This document shows positions 15,121 through 22,184 of a stretch of DNA of 22,184 nucleotides, in pieces; positions within the stretch are counted from its first letter, which is position 1, and each line of letters opens with the position of its first letter. Location of the stretch: NCBI GenBank assembly GCA_017694275.1, contig JADINB010000036.1:1-22184 (forward strand). Reading direction: 5' to 3'. The notes under the pieces were generated by a model. It did not search any database and was not told the origin of the DNA. It saw only the letters and a program-made list of their open reading frames with translations. This DNA is from Candidatus Egerieousia excrementavium (lineage in GTDB: Bacteria; Bacteroidota; Bacteroidia; Bacteroidales; UBA932). A program made the translations under genes and the position numbers.

Positions 15121-17949
15121 CTATTTTGTGGGGTTCATGACCAATTCTCTCACATTGCCGCTCTTGAGCGTTTTCTTTACGAATTTTGCCATGTTTTTGT
15201 TATTCACGCATTTCTCTACGGTTTCAACATAATTGCTGTATGAATCGTAGCCATAGAATATATAGTCGTTCATTACACCCTGCCAGTAACTGTTGCTGAT
15301 CTGCTTCTCGGGAAAAGCCTTTATAAGTGCCGTCCTGGCTTTTTCAACATACTCCTCTTCGGTACCGTTTTCGGCAATCGCCTCATACTCCTTTTTTGCC
15401 AGGGCTACAAGTTCATCGGCCTTTGCAGGGTCTGTATCGAAGACTATGACCGTCGAAACCTGTCTTGTGGCTTCCGATACGCCCGACATTGCAGAGACCC
15501 CGTATGTTCCGCCCTCTTCCTCACGGATGCTCTTTACGTATGTCATGTCCAGAATATGGGTGAGGGCAGATGCAAGAATGTCGTTTTCCAGGCTTTTTTC
15601 CATCTTTCCACTATAAAGTATGCCGACAGTCGTTTTTGGAGTGCTCATGTTGACCTCTGTCTCTTCTGCTGCTTTTCCCTCTGCATAGCCCGGTATGTTT
15701 TCAAGCCTGTATGCGGTTATGTTGCCTGAAACCGGAAGCGAGCCGAAATATTTTTCGGCAAGAGGTTTCAGCGTGTCAATGTTTACATTGCCTACGATAT
15801 AGACCTTGAGGCCGCTGGCATCAGAGAAGAGCTGGCGGTAAGCCTCACCGTATTTTGCTACCGATACGTTTTTGACTGTGGCGGAATCCAGAGTCTGCAT
15901 CCTCGGGGAGTTACCGTAAATGAGAGTGTTGAATTTCTGCCTGAAGATAAAGTTGGGGTCTGCAGAATAGTTTGCAAGCAGGCTTTTGATCATGTTGAGC
16001 GGAACATTGAGCTCCTGCTCCTCTATTCGCGGTGCCGTATAGGAGAGATATGTAAGCTGCAATGCAGTCTCCAGGTCTTTGGGAGTGGTTGTAGCCTCTA
16101 CTCCGTGGGCAAGCTGCCTTATATATGGAACACAGGTTATATTTTTGCCTGAAAGCATTTTCTGCAGCGTTGTTGCAGGGAATTTTGAAATTCCGCCATA
16201 ACCGCTTACCGAGAACATGCTTACCAGAGACTGGTCGCATGAGATGAGCAGGTCTTCGCTGAGCAGGGATTTTCCTCCGCCGGCCTGTGTCTTTATAAGA
16301 ATTTCATCTTCCTTGAATGTGGTGGGTTTCACATAGATTTCAATACCGTTTTCAAGTACCAGCCTGGTGAATCCGAACTTCTGCGAATCACTCTCGGTTA
16401 TGGCTGCCCCCTTCAGTGCAGCAGTGTCAAGAAGCGGCTCCATTACCTCAGAAGAAGCCAGAGGGGTAATATCTGATGCCTTCACCCTGTCCAGCACATC
16501 TATGAAATCTTGTTCTGTGGGAGTTGCAAGCCCCTCTTTCTGGGGAGCGTTATAGAGAATTACAATGTTCGTGTCTGTTACTGTCGAAGAGAAAATCTGG
16601 TTTACCATATCAAGTGTGACCAGTCCGTTGTCGAAGTAGTCTTTTACTACCTTGTAAAGATATGTAGCAGAGGTGTACGGCTCTCCCTCAATGAAGTTGC
16701 TTATGTAATCCTGTACTATCTCCTCATTCCGGCGGCCCGATTCTCCGGATGCATTGTTTTCGTACAGCGAGATAATCTGGGTCTTTGCCCTGTCGAACTC
16801 GTCTGCGTTAAATCCGAACCGTCTGGCCCTTTCAAGTTCTGTGTATAATGCTTCAAATGCAGGTATGGCCTCTCCGTCCTTTGAATATACGGCTCCATAG
16901 AAACTGTCGAGTATTGTAGCCGGAGACATAAAGGCGGCTCCGGCGGCGAGGAAAGGCGCATCGGGTTTGGTGTAGATATCCTGAAGCCTTTCATTGAGCA
17001 TCGCGCTTGTCAGGTCTTTGCTCAAATCTATAATCAACCCCATTCCGAGTCCTTTTATTTCGGCCGGCACAGGTTCAGACTTGAAGTAAATCTCTACAGA
17101 TGTCTGGGGAATCTCCTTGTCTGTAAAAATTGATACTATGGGTTTTTCGTTGCTCGGTACTGTTATTATATCCTTGGCTTTGGGATTCTCGGCCGCAGGT
17201 ATCTGGCTGAAAAGTGTCTGTATCTTTTTCTCCACGCTCTTTGCATCTACGTCTCCCACTACAATGATTGCCTGCAGGTCTGGTCTGTACCATGTCTTGT
17301 AAAAGTTTACAAGCTCCTGAGGGTCAAAGTTCTTCAGGTTTTCTTCACTTCCTATGAGCGAACATGTGGCATATTTGCTCCCCTTGAAGAGTGCTGCCAT
17401 TGCGGCATCCCTTATTCTCCACTGTGCGGTGTTGCGGGTTCTTTTCTCTTCAAGAATTACTCCGCGCTCCTTGTCTATTTCGTCGAAATCGTTGGTTACA
17501 TATGCAGAATAGTCATGCAGTATGAGAAGCGACGAGTCTATTATTCCCTCTCTTGTTACCGGAATGTTGTTGAGCATGTATGATGTATGTTCAACTCCTG
17601 TCGAAGCGTTTATGTTCTCGCCGAATTTGGCACCTATGCTTTCCATATAGGAGATGATGCCCTTCCCGGGAAAGTTTTTTGTACCGTTGAGGCACATGTG
17701 CTCGAGGAAGTGGGCAAGGCCGTCCTGTGCCGGTGTTTCCTGTATTGCACCGACATTGGTCACAATATAGAAATCAGCCCTTTGGGCAGGTTTGTCGTTA
17801 TGCTTTATGTAATAGGTGAGCCCGTTGTCAAGTTTCCCATAGATTACGGTGCTGTCTTTCTGCAGCGGTTCTACTGGTGAAAGCAGTTGCCCGAACATGA
17901 ATGCGGGGCAGACAACTGTCAGAATTAAAAGTGATAATAATTTTTTCAT
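15121..17949 (-). CDS. Secreted M16 (insulinase/PqqL-like) zinc peptidase
   Basis: A 942-residue periplasmic or outer-membrane-facing peptidase. A signal peptide covers about 1-20 (MKKLLSLLILTVVCPAF). The inverted zinc motif HxxEH is intact: GLAHFLEHMCLNGT gives His80, Glu83 and His84. The third ligand is most likely Glu161 in KERGVILEE, 77 residues further on. The N-terminal half holds the active M16 domain plus an M16_C domain; the C-terminal half repeats the fold without the zinc motif, giving the usual clam-shell of about 940 residues. Substrates are probably oligopeptides, as for the family; this is inferred. It is transcribed alone, with an exact -7 element upstream and a strong terminator, and is divergent from the SIMPL gene. 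Confidence 0.93.
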   Translation of the reverse strand: MKKLLSLLILTVVCPAFMFGQLLSPVEPLQKDSTVIYGKLDNGLTYYIKHNDKPAQRADFYIVTNVGAIQETPAQDGLAHFLEHMCLNGTKNFPGKGIISYMESIGAKFGENINASTGVEHTSYMLNNIPVTREGIIDSSLLILHDYSAYVTNDFDEIDKERGVILEEKRTRNTAQWRIRDAAMAALFKGSKYATCSLIGSEENLKNFDPQELVNFYKTWYRPDLQAIIVVGDVDAKSVEKKIQTLFSQIPAAENPKAKDIITVPSNEKPIVSIFTDKEIPQTSVEIYFKSEPVPAEIKGLGMGLIIDLSKDLTSAMLNERLQDIYTKPDAPFLAAGAAFMSPATILDSFYGAVYSKDGEAIPAFEALYTELERARRFGFNADEFDRAKTQIISLYENNASGESGRRNEEIVQDYISNFIEGEPYTSATYLYKVVKDYFDNGLVTLDMVNQIFSSTVTDTNIVILYNAPQKEGLATPTEQDFIDVLDRVKASDITPLASSEVMEPLLDTAALKGAAITESDSQKFGFTRLVLENGIEIYVKPTTFKEDEILIKTQAGGGKSLLSEDLLISCDQSLVSMFSVSGYGGISKFPATTLQKMLSGKNITCVPYIRQLAHGVEATTTPKDLETALQLTYLSYTAPRIEEQELNVPLNMIKSLLANYSADPNFIFRQKFNTLIYGNSPRMQTLDSATVKNVSVAKYGEAYRQLFSDASGLKVYIVGNVNIDTLKPLAEKYFGSLPVSGNITAYRLENIPGYAEGKAAEETEVNMSTPKTTVGILYSGKMEKSLENDILASALTHILDMTYVKSIREEEGGTYGVSAMSGVSEATRQVSTVIVFDTDPAKADELVALAKKEYEAIAENGTEEEYVEKARTALIKAFPEKQISNSYWQGVMNDYIFYGYDSYSNYVETVEKCVNNKNMAKFVKKTLKSGNVRELVMNPTK

Positions 17950-17983
17950 ATTGCTGTAATTTGAAATTGCCGTTCAAGGCCGG

Positions 17984-17991
17984 CAAAGATA
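17984..17991 (-). promoter_or_regulatory. -7 element of the M16 peptidase gene
   Basis: On the minus strand TATCTTTG (17991-17984) matches TAnnTTTG exactly, 34 bases before the ATG at 17949. No good -33 TTTG is present at the standard distance. Confidence 0.5.
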
Positions 17992-18066
17992 CGAAAATTC
18001 CAATGTTTTTTTGGCATCATTATTGCGTTTGAATATATAAAAGATTTTGAACTAAATATTGTGATT

Positions 18067-18786
18067 ATGAAACGTGTATTTTCAATTATGGCGGTTGCTC
18101 TCCTGTGTGTGATGAGTTCAAGTGCCTATGCCCAGAACGGGCAGGACGAAAAGCCGTACATAGAGGTTTCGGCAAGAAGCGAGAGACAGATAACACCTGA
18201 TATCATCTATTTGGACATTACCATAAACGAGGATCAGGATAAGGGCAGGACTTCTGTTGAAGAGAAGGAAAAGCAGATGATTCTCATGCTTCAGGAACTC
18301 AAGATAGATGTGGAGAAGAACCTCATGGTCGATGATATGAGCAGCGACCTCAAGAAGTATTTCCTCAGAAAGGACAATATTCTGGCCTCAAAGTCGTATG
18401 TCTTGAAACTCAGTACGGCAGACCAGGTAGCGGCGGTGTTTGACGCTCTCAACAACATAGACATTCCAGACGTGAGATTTCAGAAGGTAGGCATTTCTCC
18501 CGAACTTGAGCGGCAGGTGAAGAACGAGCTTATGGTAGAGGCCATGAAAAAGGCTAAGGACAATGCGCAGACGCTGCTTGGAGCCATAGGAAATCAGTTG
18601 GGTGAGACACTTTATGTCAACTATTATGAGTCTTCGCAGTCTTACGGTTCAAGGCTGATGGTGCGCAATACAAAGGCTATGGCCGTAGCCGACGGTGTAA
18701 TGGTTGAGGAGTCTTCCATTCCTTCACTGGAGGTAAGCAAGGTTACGATGAATGTCAACGTAAGTTGCAAGTTCGCGATAAAATAG
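18067..18786 (+). CDS. Periplasmic SIMPL-domain (DUF541) protein
   Basis: A 239-residue exported protein. The signal peptide MKRVFSIMAVALLCVMSSSAYA is followed by a likely cleavage before Gln23. The rest is one SIMPL domain: YIEVSARSERQITPDIIYLDITI at the start, an Ala/Lys-rich helix (EAMKKAKDNAQTLLGAIG) and VTMNVNVSCKF at the end. Family members are periplasmic or outer-membrane proteins of unclear function, some linked to oxidative-stress protection. I chose ATG 18067 over the in-frame GTG two codons earlier because the signal peptide then begins MKR. It is divergent from the M16 peptidase across 117 bases. No exact plus-strand TAnnTTTG box was found there. A terminator hairpin lies at 18935-18975, beyond a 119-bp palindrome. 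Confidence 0.88.
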   Translation: MKRVFSIMAVALLCVMSSSAYAQNGQDEKPYIEVSARSERQITPDIIYLDITINEDQDKGRTSVEEKEKQMILMLQELKIDVEKNLMVDDMSSDLKKYFLRKDNILASKSYVLKLSTADQVAAVFDALNNIDIPDVRFQKVGISPELERQVKNELMVEAMKKAKDNAQTLLGAIGNQLGETLYVNYYESSQSYGSRLMVRNTKAMAVADGVMVEESSIPSLEVSKVTMNVNVSCKFAIK

Positions 18787-18808
18787 TTCAGTTAAGTTTT
18801 TCAAAGAC

Positions 18809-18927
18809 GGTGTGTCATAATTGCAAACTGCTGCGTTATTTTCGGAATTCGGGCTAAGTCATTTACTTCAGTAAACTCCTGTCGCCCTCATCCTCAATGC
18901 CTTGCATTTTGCTAATTCTTACACACC
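18809..18927. repeat. 119-bp imperfect palindrome (MITE- or REP-like)
   Basis: The ends GGTGTGT (18809-18815) and ACACACC (18921-18927) are perfect inverted repeats. Inside them AATTGCAAA (18819-18827) pairs with TTTGCTAATT with one bulge. GGGC (18851-18854) pairs with GCCC (18884-18887). The exact centre is TTTACT-TC-AGTAAA (18862-18875). Symmetry thus holds at the ends, midway and at the middle, as in a long hairpin or a small non-autonomous element. No credible reading frame crosses it. The 430-base gap between the flanking genes also holds a terminator, a promoter and a zinc-ribbon remnant. Confidence 0.65.
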
Positions 18928-18934
18928 TTAAAGT

Positions 18935-18975
18935 GGCTGCATCAAAACATTCATTTTGACACAGCCCCTTTTTTT
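18935..18975 (+). terminator. Terminator downstream of the SIMPL gene
   Basis: GGCTGCATCAAAA (18935-18947) pairs with TTTTGACACAGCC (18954-18966) apart from two central mismatches, over a six-base loop. Seven T residues follow at 18969-18975. It would end transcripts from the SIMPL gene that read through the palindrome. Confidence 0.65.
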
Positions 18976-19033
18976 AATTTCAATGCCATGCTTGCCTTTA
19001 CAGCATATTACATGCAAAGAATGAAGAGCTTGT

Positions 19034-19064
19034 GTTGCAGCAGACTATATTTTCATTATATTTG
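19034..19064 (+). promoter_or_regulatory. Promoter upstream of the propeller lipoprotein
   Basis: TATATTTG (19057-19064) is an exact -7 element, and GTTG (19034-19037), one base off TTTG, lies 19 bases upstream. The expected start near 19070 leaves a leader of about 150 bases that contains the zinc-ribbon remnant. Confidence 0.5.
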
Positions 19065-19072
19065 TTTCGTAA

Positions 19073-19207
19073 TTAATATTCTGGAACTGTGGAAGTACAA
19101 ATCTGACTGATACTGAAAAATATGATGAGTGGGGCTATAGGCTCTATAGATGCAATATCTGTGGTACTTTAAATGAGTGGTATCCTTTGGAAGGGGAAGG
19201 AGAATAA
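19073..19207 (+). pseudogene. Start-less zinc-ribbon protein remnant
   Basis: An open frame of 44 codons ending in TAA at 19205-19207 encodes FWNCGSTNLTDTEKYDEWGY then RLYRCNICGTLNEWYPLEGE. The CG and CNICG pair, with about 20 polar and aromatic residues between, looks like a small zinc ribbon. There is no ATG, GTG or TTG start, and a stop at 19070-19072 precedes it in frame. The position where a first zinc cysteine would be expected is TTC (Phe), one base from TGC. I read this as the tail of a decayed small gene; the residue pattern seems too protein-like for chance. It overlaps no other credible gene and ends 10 bases before the next start. Confidence 0.4.
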
Positions 19208-19217
19208 AATAGTGAGA

Positions 19218-20384
19218 ATGAAATTATATATTGTCGCTTTTCTGTTACTGTTGCTTTCAGGTTGCAGCGGAAAAAATGAGACGGCATTTTTTCCTGTAAT
19301 AGATATCGAAGCTGCTGCCGGGAACTGTAAGGAGGTAATGCTGAGCCGGTATTGCTCCAAAATAGAATACTTGCCGCTCGGCTCGGAGAATGAATTTCCA
19401 GTAGGGGAGAGGTTTTTTCTCTTTCCGCAGGCCGACGGATTTTACATAGGGGAAAGCTCCAATTCGAAATGTGCATATTTTGGAACTGACGGCAAACTCA
19501 AAAATACAATAGGTTCAAGAGGCAGGGCAAAAGGGGAATATATAAGCATATTGCATGCCGGAGCAGACAGATATGGCAATATGGTTATAAGCGATTTTGA
19601 CAAACTGACACTTTACGATAAAAACGGAGAGTTAAAAGGTATTCTGGATTTGGGGTTAGTCAGGTCGAAAACAGAAGAAAATATACAGTTGTATGATTTT
19701 CTGCCGATAGGGGATTATTATGCCTTTTACGGTATGAATCCTGCAACAAGCAATGCCCAGACGGTTTTCGTAGACACTCTTGGCAATGTGGTGATGGTGT
19801 ACAACCCCTATCCGGATGAAAAGGGCACGGCGTATGTTCCTATGTCTGGAAAAAGGAATACGGCTTCTGCATATCTGTATAAAGACTCATTGGTCGTGGC
19901 AGACAGTTATAGCGATACTCTTTTCAGGTTCGATCCGCAACTGAACAGAATCCCGGCATTTGCCGTCCATTACGGAAAATATAAAATGAAATCCGGGGCG
20001 GAGAGGGATGGAAGCATAACGGTTAACGCCCGTAATTCTATGGAGACAGAGAGTTTTGTCCTGTTGTCTTTAATATCGTGGGCAGACCTGCCGTTTATGG
20101 CTCCTGACAACAGAGTGACTTCGCTGGTATATGACAAGGCTACAGGGCAGGCAACAATATTGCCTTATAGCGAGGCAATGGAACAGTACTGTTTTACCAA
20201 TGACATAGACGGAGGTGCTCCATTTGCCCCCGATGCCGTCTATGGAGATAAAATCTATCAGGTCATAGATGCGATTCATTTCATTGAACTGAGCAAAGAG
20301 TATGGTTCACCTGAAATGAAGGAAATTGCCAAAGGGCTTGATGAAAATTCAAACCCGGTACTGGTTGTCGCAACTCTTAAATAG
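19218..20384 (+). CDS. Six-bladed beta-propeller lipoprotein
   Basis: A 388-residue lipoprotein. The signal peptide MKLYIVAFLLLLLSGC has the lipobox LSGC with Cys16 as lipid site, followed by SGKNE. The rest suits the Bacteroidota six-bladed beta-propeller family: an early KIEYLPLGSENEFPVG strand, IGSRGRAKGEYISI with the typical Gly-Glu-Tyr turn, then repeated blade-like stretches such as NMVISDFDKLTLYDKNGEL and DSLVVADSYSDTLFRFD. Such proteins lie in the envelope, often among genes of unknown role; no enzymatic residues can be named. I chose ATG 19218 because it begins a clean lipoprotein signal; an ATG at 19173 in the same frame would bury the signal behind 15 charged residues. It has its own promoter and converges on recA. 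Confidence 0.82.
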   Translation: MKLYIVAFLLLLLSGCSGKNETAFFPVIDIEAAAGNCKEVMLSRYCSKIEYLPLGSENEFPVGERFFLFPQADGFYIGESSNSKCAYFGTDGKLKNTIGSRGRAKGEYISILHAGADRYGNMVISDFDKLTLYDKNGELKGILDLGLVRSKTEENIQLYDFLPIGDYYAFYGMNPATSNAQTVFVDTLGNVVMVYNPYPDEKGTAYVPMSGKRNTASAYLYKDSLVVADSYSDTLFRFDPQLNRIPAFAVHYGKYKMKSGAERDGSITVNARNSMETESFVLLSLISWADLPFMAPDNRVTSLVYDKATGQATILPYSEAMEQYCFTNDIDGGAPFAPDAVYGDKIYQVIDAIHFIELSKEYGSPEMKEIAKGLDENSNPVLVVATLK

Positions 20385-20419
20385 AAGCAAGGCATAAACG
20401 GTGCAACATAAAGACAAGA

Positions 20420-20450
20420 CAAACCGGTAGCCTCTGATACTGCCGGTTTG
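20420..20450. terminator. Hairpin between the convergent propeller and recA genes
   Basis: CAAACCGGTAG (20420-20430) pairs with CTGCCGGTTTG (20440-20450), eleven pairs with one G-T, over nine bases. Neither side has a long T run; the minus strand continues TCTTGTCTTTA. It probably serves both convergent genes. Confidence 0.5.
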
Positions 20451-20468
20451 CCTTGCTCTTATGAGACG

Positions 20469-20485
20469 GCACTCCACGGGAGTGC
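20469..20485 (-). terminator. Small hairpin just after recA
   Basis: GCACTCC (20469-20475) pairs perfectly with GGAGTGC (20479-20485) over ACG, seven bases after the recA stop on the minus strand. It lacks a T run; with the 20420-20450 hairpin it may form a composite end of the recA transcript. Confidence 0.4.
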
Positions 20486-20492
20486 TGCGGCT

Positions 20493-21518
20493 TTAGTCTG
20501 TAACCGTCTTTATTGCCTCTCTTATCTTTCCTTCGATCTCTGTGGCCAGTTCCGGGTTGTCTGAAAGAAGCTGCTTTACGGCATCACGCCCCTGTGCAAG
20601 TTTGCTTTCGCCATAACTGAACCAGCTTCCGCTTTTCTTGATTATGTCGAATTCCACTCCAAGATCTATAATTTCACCTATTCTTGAGATGCCCTCTCCA
20701 AAAAGAATGTCAAACTCGGCTTTTCTGAACGGAGGAGCCATCTTGTTCTTTACAACCTTTACGCGGGTTCTGTTTCCGGTTGCATCCTCTCCGTCTTTAA
20801 GCTGCGTTACCTTTCTTACGTCGAGCCTGATTGTAGCATAGAACTTGAGGGCGTTACCGCCGGTTGTGGTCTCGGGATTGCCGAACATTACGCCAATTTT
20901 GTCTCTGAGCTGGTTTATGAATATGCAGCAGGTATTGGTCTTGCTTATGTTGGCTGTGAGTTTTCTCAAAGCCTGGCTCATCAGGCGCGCCTGAAGCCCC
21001 ATTTTTGAATCTCCCATCTCCCCCTCAATCTCAGCTTTTGGAGTGAGCGCTGCGACAGAGTCTATTACTATTATGTCTATTGCGCCGGAACGGATAAGGC
21101 TGTCTGCAATCTCCAATGCCTGCTCTCCGTTGTCTGGCTGTGAAATCAGAAGAGTATCTACATTTACTCCCAGTTTCTTTGCATAGGTCCTGTCAAAAGC
21201 ATGCTCGGCATCTATGATGGCAGCTATGCCGCCGGTTTTCTGGGCTTCTGCTATTGCGTGGATTGCCAGAGTTGTCTTACCGCTGCTCTCCGGACCGTAT
21301 ATCTCAATTACCCTTCCTCTCGGGTATCCGCCTATACCCAGCGCGTGGTCAAGCGCAATCGAGCCTGAAGGTATTGTGGATGCCTCCCATTGAGGCTGGT
21401 CTCCCAGTTTCATTATTGTGCCCTTGCCAAAATCCTTTTCTATCTTGTCAAGGGTCGCTTGCAACGCCTTAAGTTTTTCGGCATTGTTCTTTTCTGCATC
21501 TACATTCTCTTTTGCCAT
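20493..21518 (-). CDS. recA: RecA recombinase
   Basis: The 341-residue ATP-dependent recombinase mediates strand exchange and triggers LexA-type self-cleavage in bacteria that have it. Walker A is GPESSGKT (75-82), Walker B lies in IIVIDSVAAL, and MGLQARLMSQALRKL and the GNPETTTGG DNA-binding loop are intact. I chose ATG 21518 (MAKENVDAEK). It is preceded by GGGAG at a good Shine-Dalgarno distance, and the promoter lies about 37 bases upstream. The frame stays open for 73 more codons, but that extension runs through the promoter and the repeats and is not part of the protein. No LexA-like box was recognised in the short leader. It converges on the propeller gene. Confidence 0.98.
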   Translation of the reverse strand: MAKENVDAEKNNAEKLKALQATLDKIEKDFGKGTIMKLGDQPQWEASTIPSGSIALDHALGIGGYPRGRVIEIYGPESSGKTTLAIHAIAEAQKTGGIAAIIDAEHAFDRTYAKKLGVNVDTLLISQPDNGEQALEIADSLIRSGAIDIIVIDSVAALTPKAEIEGEMGDSKMGLQARLMSQALRKLTANISKTNTCCIFINQLRDKIGVMFGNPETTTGGNALKFYATIRLDVRKVTQLKDGEDATGNRTRVKVVKNKMAPPFRKAEFDILFGEGISRIGEIIDLGVEFDIIKKSGSWFSYGESKLAQGRDAVKQLLSDNPELATEIEGKIREAIKTVTD

Positions 21519-21554
21519 AATACTCCCTCTTTTTTGTGTAGAAAAATACGGTGA

Positions 21555-21586
21555 CAAATATACGCAGAAACCGAGAGCAGAGCAAA
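21555..21586 (-). promoter_or_regulatory. Promoter of recA
   Basis: On the minus strand TTTG (21586-21583) and TATATTTG (21562-21555) are separated by 20 bases, an exact consensus. The transcript would start near 21550, giving a leader of about 30 bases with GGGAG near the ATG. Confidence 0.75.
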
Positions 21587-21601
21587 AATATTTGCCGCCC
21601 C

Positions 21602-21721
21602 ATTTGGAGATATAAAAAACGAAGTGACAGATGTGAGAAGCCAGCGCGATGCAAACTTGTTTGCAGCGGCAGAGGCTTGCGGCATCTGCGGGTGCCGTAA
21701 GGCAACCGTATATCTCCAAAT
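21602..21721. repeat. 120-bp element with 13-bp perfect terminal inverted repeats
   Basis: ATTTGGAGATATA (21602-21614) and TATATCTCCAAAT (21709-21721) are perfect inverted repeats bounding 94 bases. The interior holds another hairpin, GCAAAC-TT-GTTTGC (21651-21664), and repeated GCGGCA words. A further hairpin, ACCGTA (21705-21710) with TACGGT (21725-21730), overlaps the right end. It starts 16 bases beyond the recA -33 box. The form suits a small non-autonomous palindromic element; no flanking target duplication is obvious. Confidence 0.65.
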
Positions 21722-21757
21722 AGATACGGTCAGGCAACGTGGAGTGCTCTGCCGAGG

Positions 21758-21798
21758 CGCAACAGTATATGCGGCAAGCAGAGCGATGCCGAATATAC
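21758..21798. repeat. Copy B of the short palindromic repeat
   Basis: CGCAACAGTATATGCGG (21758-21774) and CGAATATAC (21790-21798) match the copy at 12574-12619. Here TATATGCGGCA (21766-21776) and TGCCGAATATA (21787-21797) form an eleven-base inverted repeat with one mismatch over ten bases. Confidence 0.6.
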
Positions 21799-21807
21799 GC
21801 AGAGATT

Positions 21808-22184
21808 CAGGCATCTGAACCGGAGCAAAACTCAAAATATCAACCGCAATTCATTGAAAAACTTTTCATTGTACGGATTCAGCAAGCATCCCCACCGGTT
21901 CAGATACGGCGGAAAAGGGAAGTATCTGAACCTTGCAGCAAGGCAGAATCCGGCAGTCAAACCGCTCACAACAAGCGCATTGCAGGACTTTTGGCGACTA
22001 CACCCATGGTTCAGATCCCAGCGGAATTTGGAATGCCACAGAATGCAAATACGCCATGGAAGCACTTCTGGCAGGGGTATCTACCAAACACGCAACAGAA
22101 CAGCCCAGGCATCTGAACCGGAATAAACCCGAAAAATTCACTGCAACTTATTGAGAGACTTTCTGTTGTGTGGTTTCAACAAAC
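21808..22184. repeat. Alternating inverted-repeat array upstream of recA
   Basis: ATCTGAACC occurs five times in alternating orientation: plus at 21813, minus at 21897, plus at 21924, minus at 22008 and plus at 22111. Two consecutive pairs bound units of exactly 93 bp (21813-21905 and 21924-22016). A third unit begins at 22111 and leaves the window. A 17-base match (21808-21824 and 22106-22122) starts longer similar stretches about 298 bases apart, continuing with degenerate similarity to the window end. GGTTCAGATAC (21897-21907) and GTATCTGAACC (21922-21932) form an eleven-pair hairpin between units. Overlapping short frames in all phases lack conserved features, so I see no gene here. Confidence 0.6.

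Noticed and set aside
21519..21737. A 73-residue N-terminal extension of RecA
   Set aside because: It translates the recA promoter and the 120-bp inverted-repeat element; RecA of normal length starts at 21518 with a GGGAG site upstream.
21739..22154. Several overlapping short open frames on both strands upstream of recA
   Set aside because: They cross inverted repeats in every phase, carry no domain or signal, and have no credible start context.
21808..22184. A CRISPR array
   Set aside because: The repeated word is only nine bases, alternates in orientation and has unequal spacing (84, 27, 84, 103); there are no cas genes.

Overview
This window reads as the chromosome of a member of the order Bacteroidales (phylum Bacteroidota). 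Almost every mappable promoter carries the phylum's TAnnTTTG -7 element, often with a TTTG-like -33 element 19-21 bases upstream. Gene content agrees: BACON-domain and six-bladed-propeller lipoproteins, a 741-residue PiT-PhoU fusion, tandem HU-like domains on a membrane protein, and MetG with a KISTS loop. Shine-Dalgarno sequences are mostly weak or absent, also typical. No phage, plasmid or CRISPR genes are seen; the genes are mostly core housekeeping.

Layout. Positions 1-338 hold a GC-rich hairpin repeat and tRNA-Gly(GCC), minus strand, with its own promoter and terminator. A tight minus-strand run follows from 7199 down to 339: trpS, a secreted M64 metallopeptidase lipoprotein, yraN, mannose-1-phosphate guanylyltransferase, arginine deiminase, then pheS. 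The first five are separated by 18, 6, 11 and 1 bases and look like one operon; pheS follows after 57 bases with its own likely promoter. Divergently, dnaG and metG run on the plus strand (7297-11303). A membrane-anchored tandem HU-like protein lies on the minus strand (11332-11982), divergent from tRNA-Asn(GTT) at 12104-12180. Then, on the minus strand, come a Dabb-domain protein, a PiT phosphate transporter with a C-terminal PhoU-like domain, and a periplasmic M16 peptidase. Divergent from the last are a SIMPL-domain protein and a propeller lipoprotein on the plus strand. recA (minus, 20493-21518) closes the coding part.

The three long non-coding stretches are the least ordinary part. Between the SIMPL and propeller genes lies a 119-bp near-symmetric imperfect palindrome, a terminator and the start-less remnant of a zinc-ribbon protein. 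Upstream of recA, more than 600 bp without a credible gene are packed with inverted repeats: a 120-bp element with 13-bp perfect terminal inverted repeats, a 32-bp palindrome whose core recurs upstream of the Dabb gene, and an array in which ATCTGAACC occurs five times in strictly alternating orientation, bounding two units of exactly 93 bp. This array is the best candidate for something undescribed. It may be a decayed family of small palindromic mobile elements or a structured RNA locus; the sequence alone does not decide.

Functionally the window joins translation (trpS, pheS, metG, two tRNAs), replication and repair (dnaG, recA), sugar-nucleotide supply for glycans (manC), arginine catabolism (arginine deiminase), phosphate uptake and envelope proteolysis (M64, M16).
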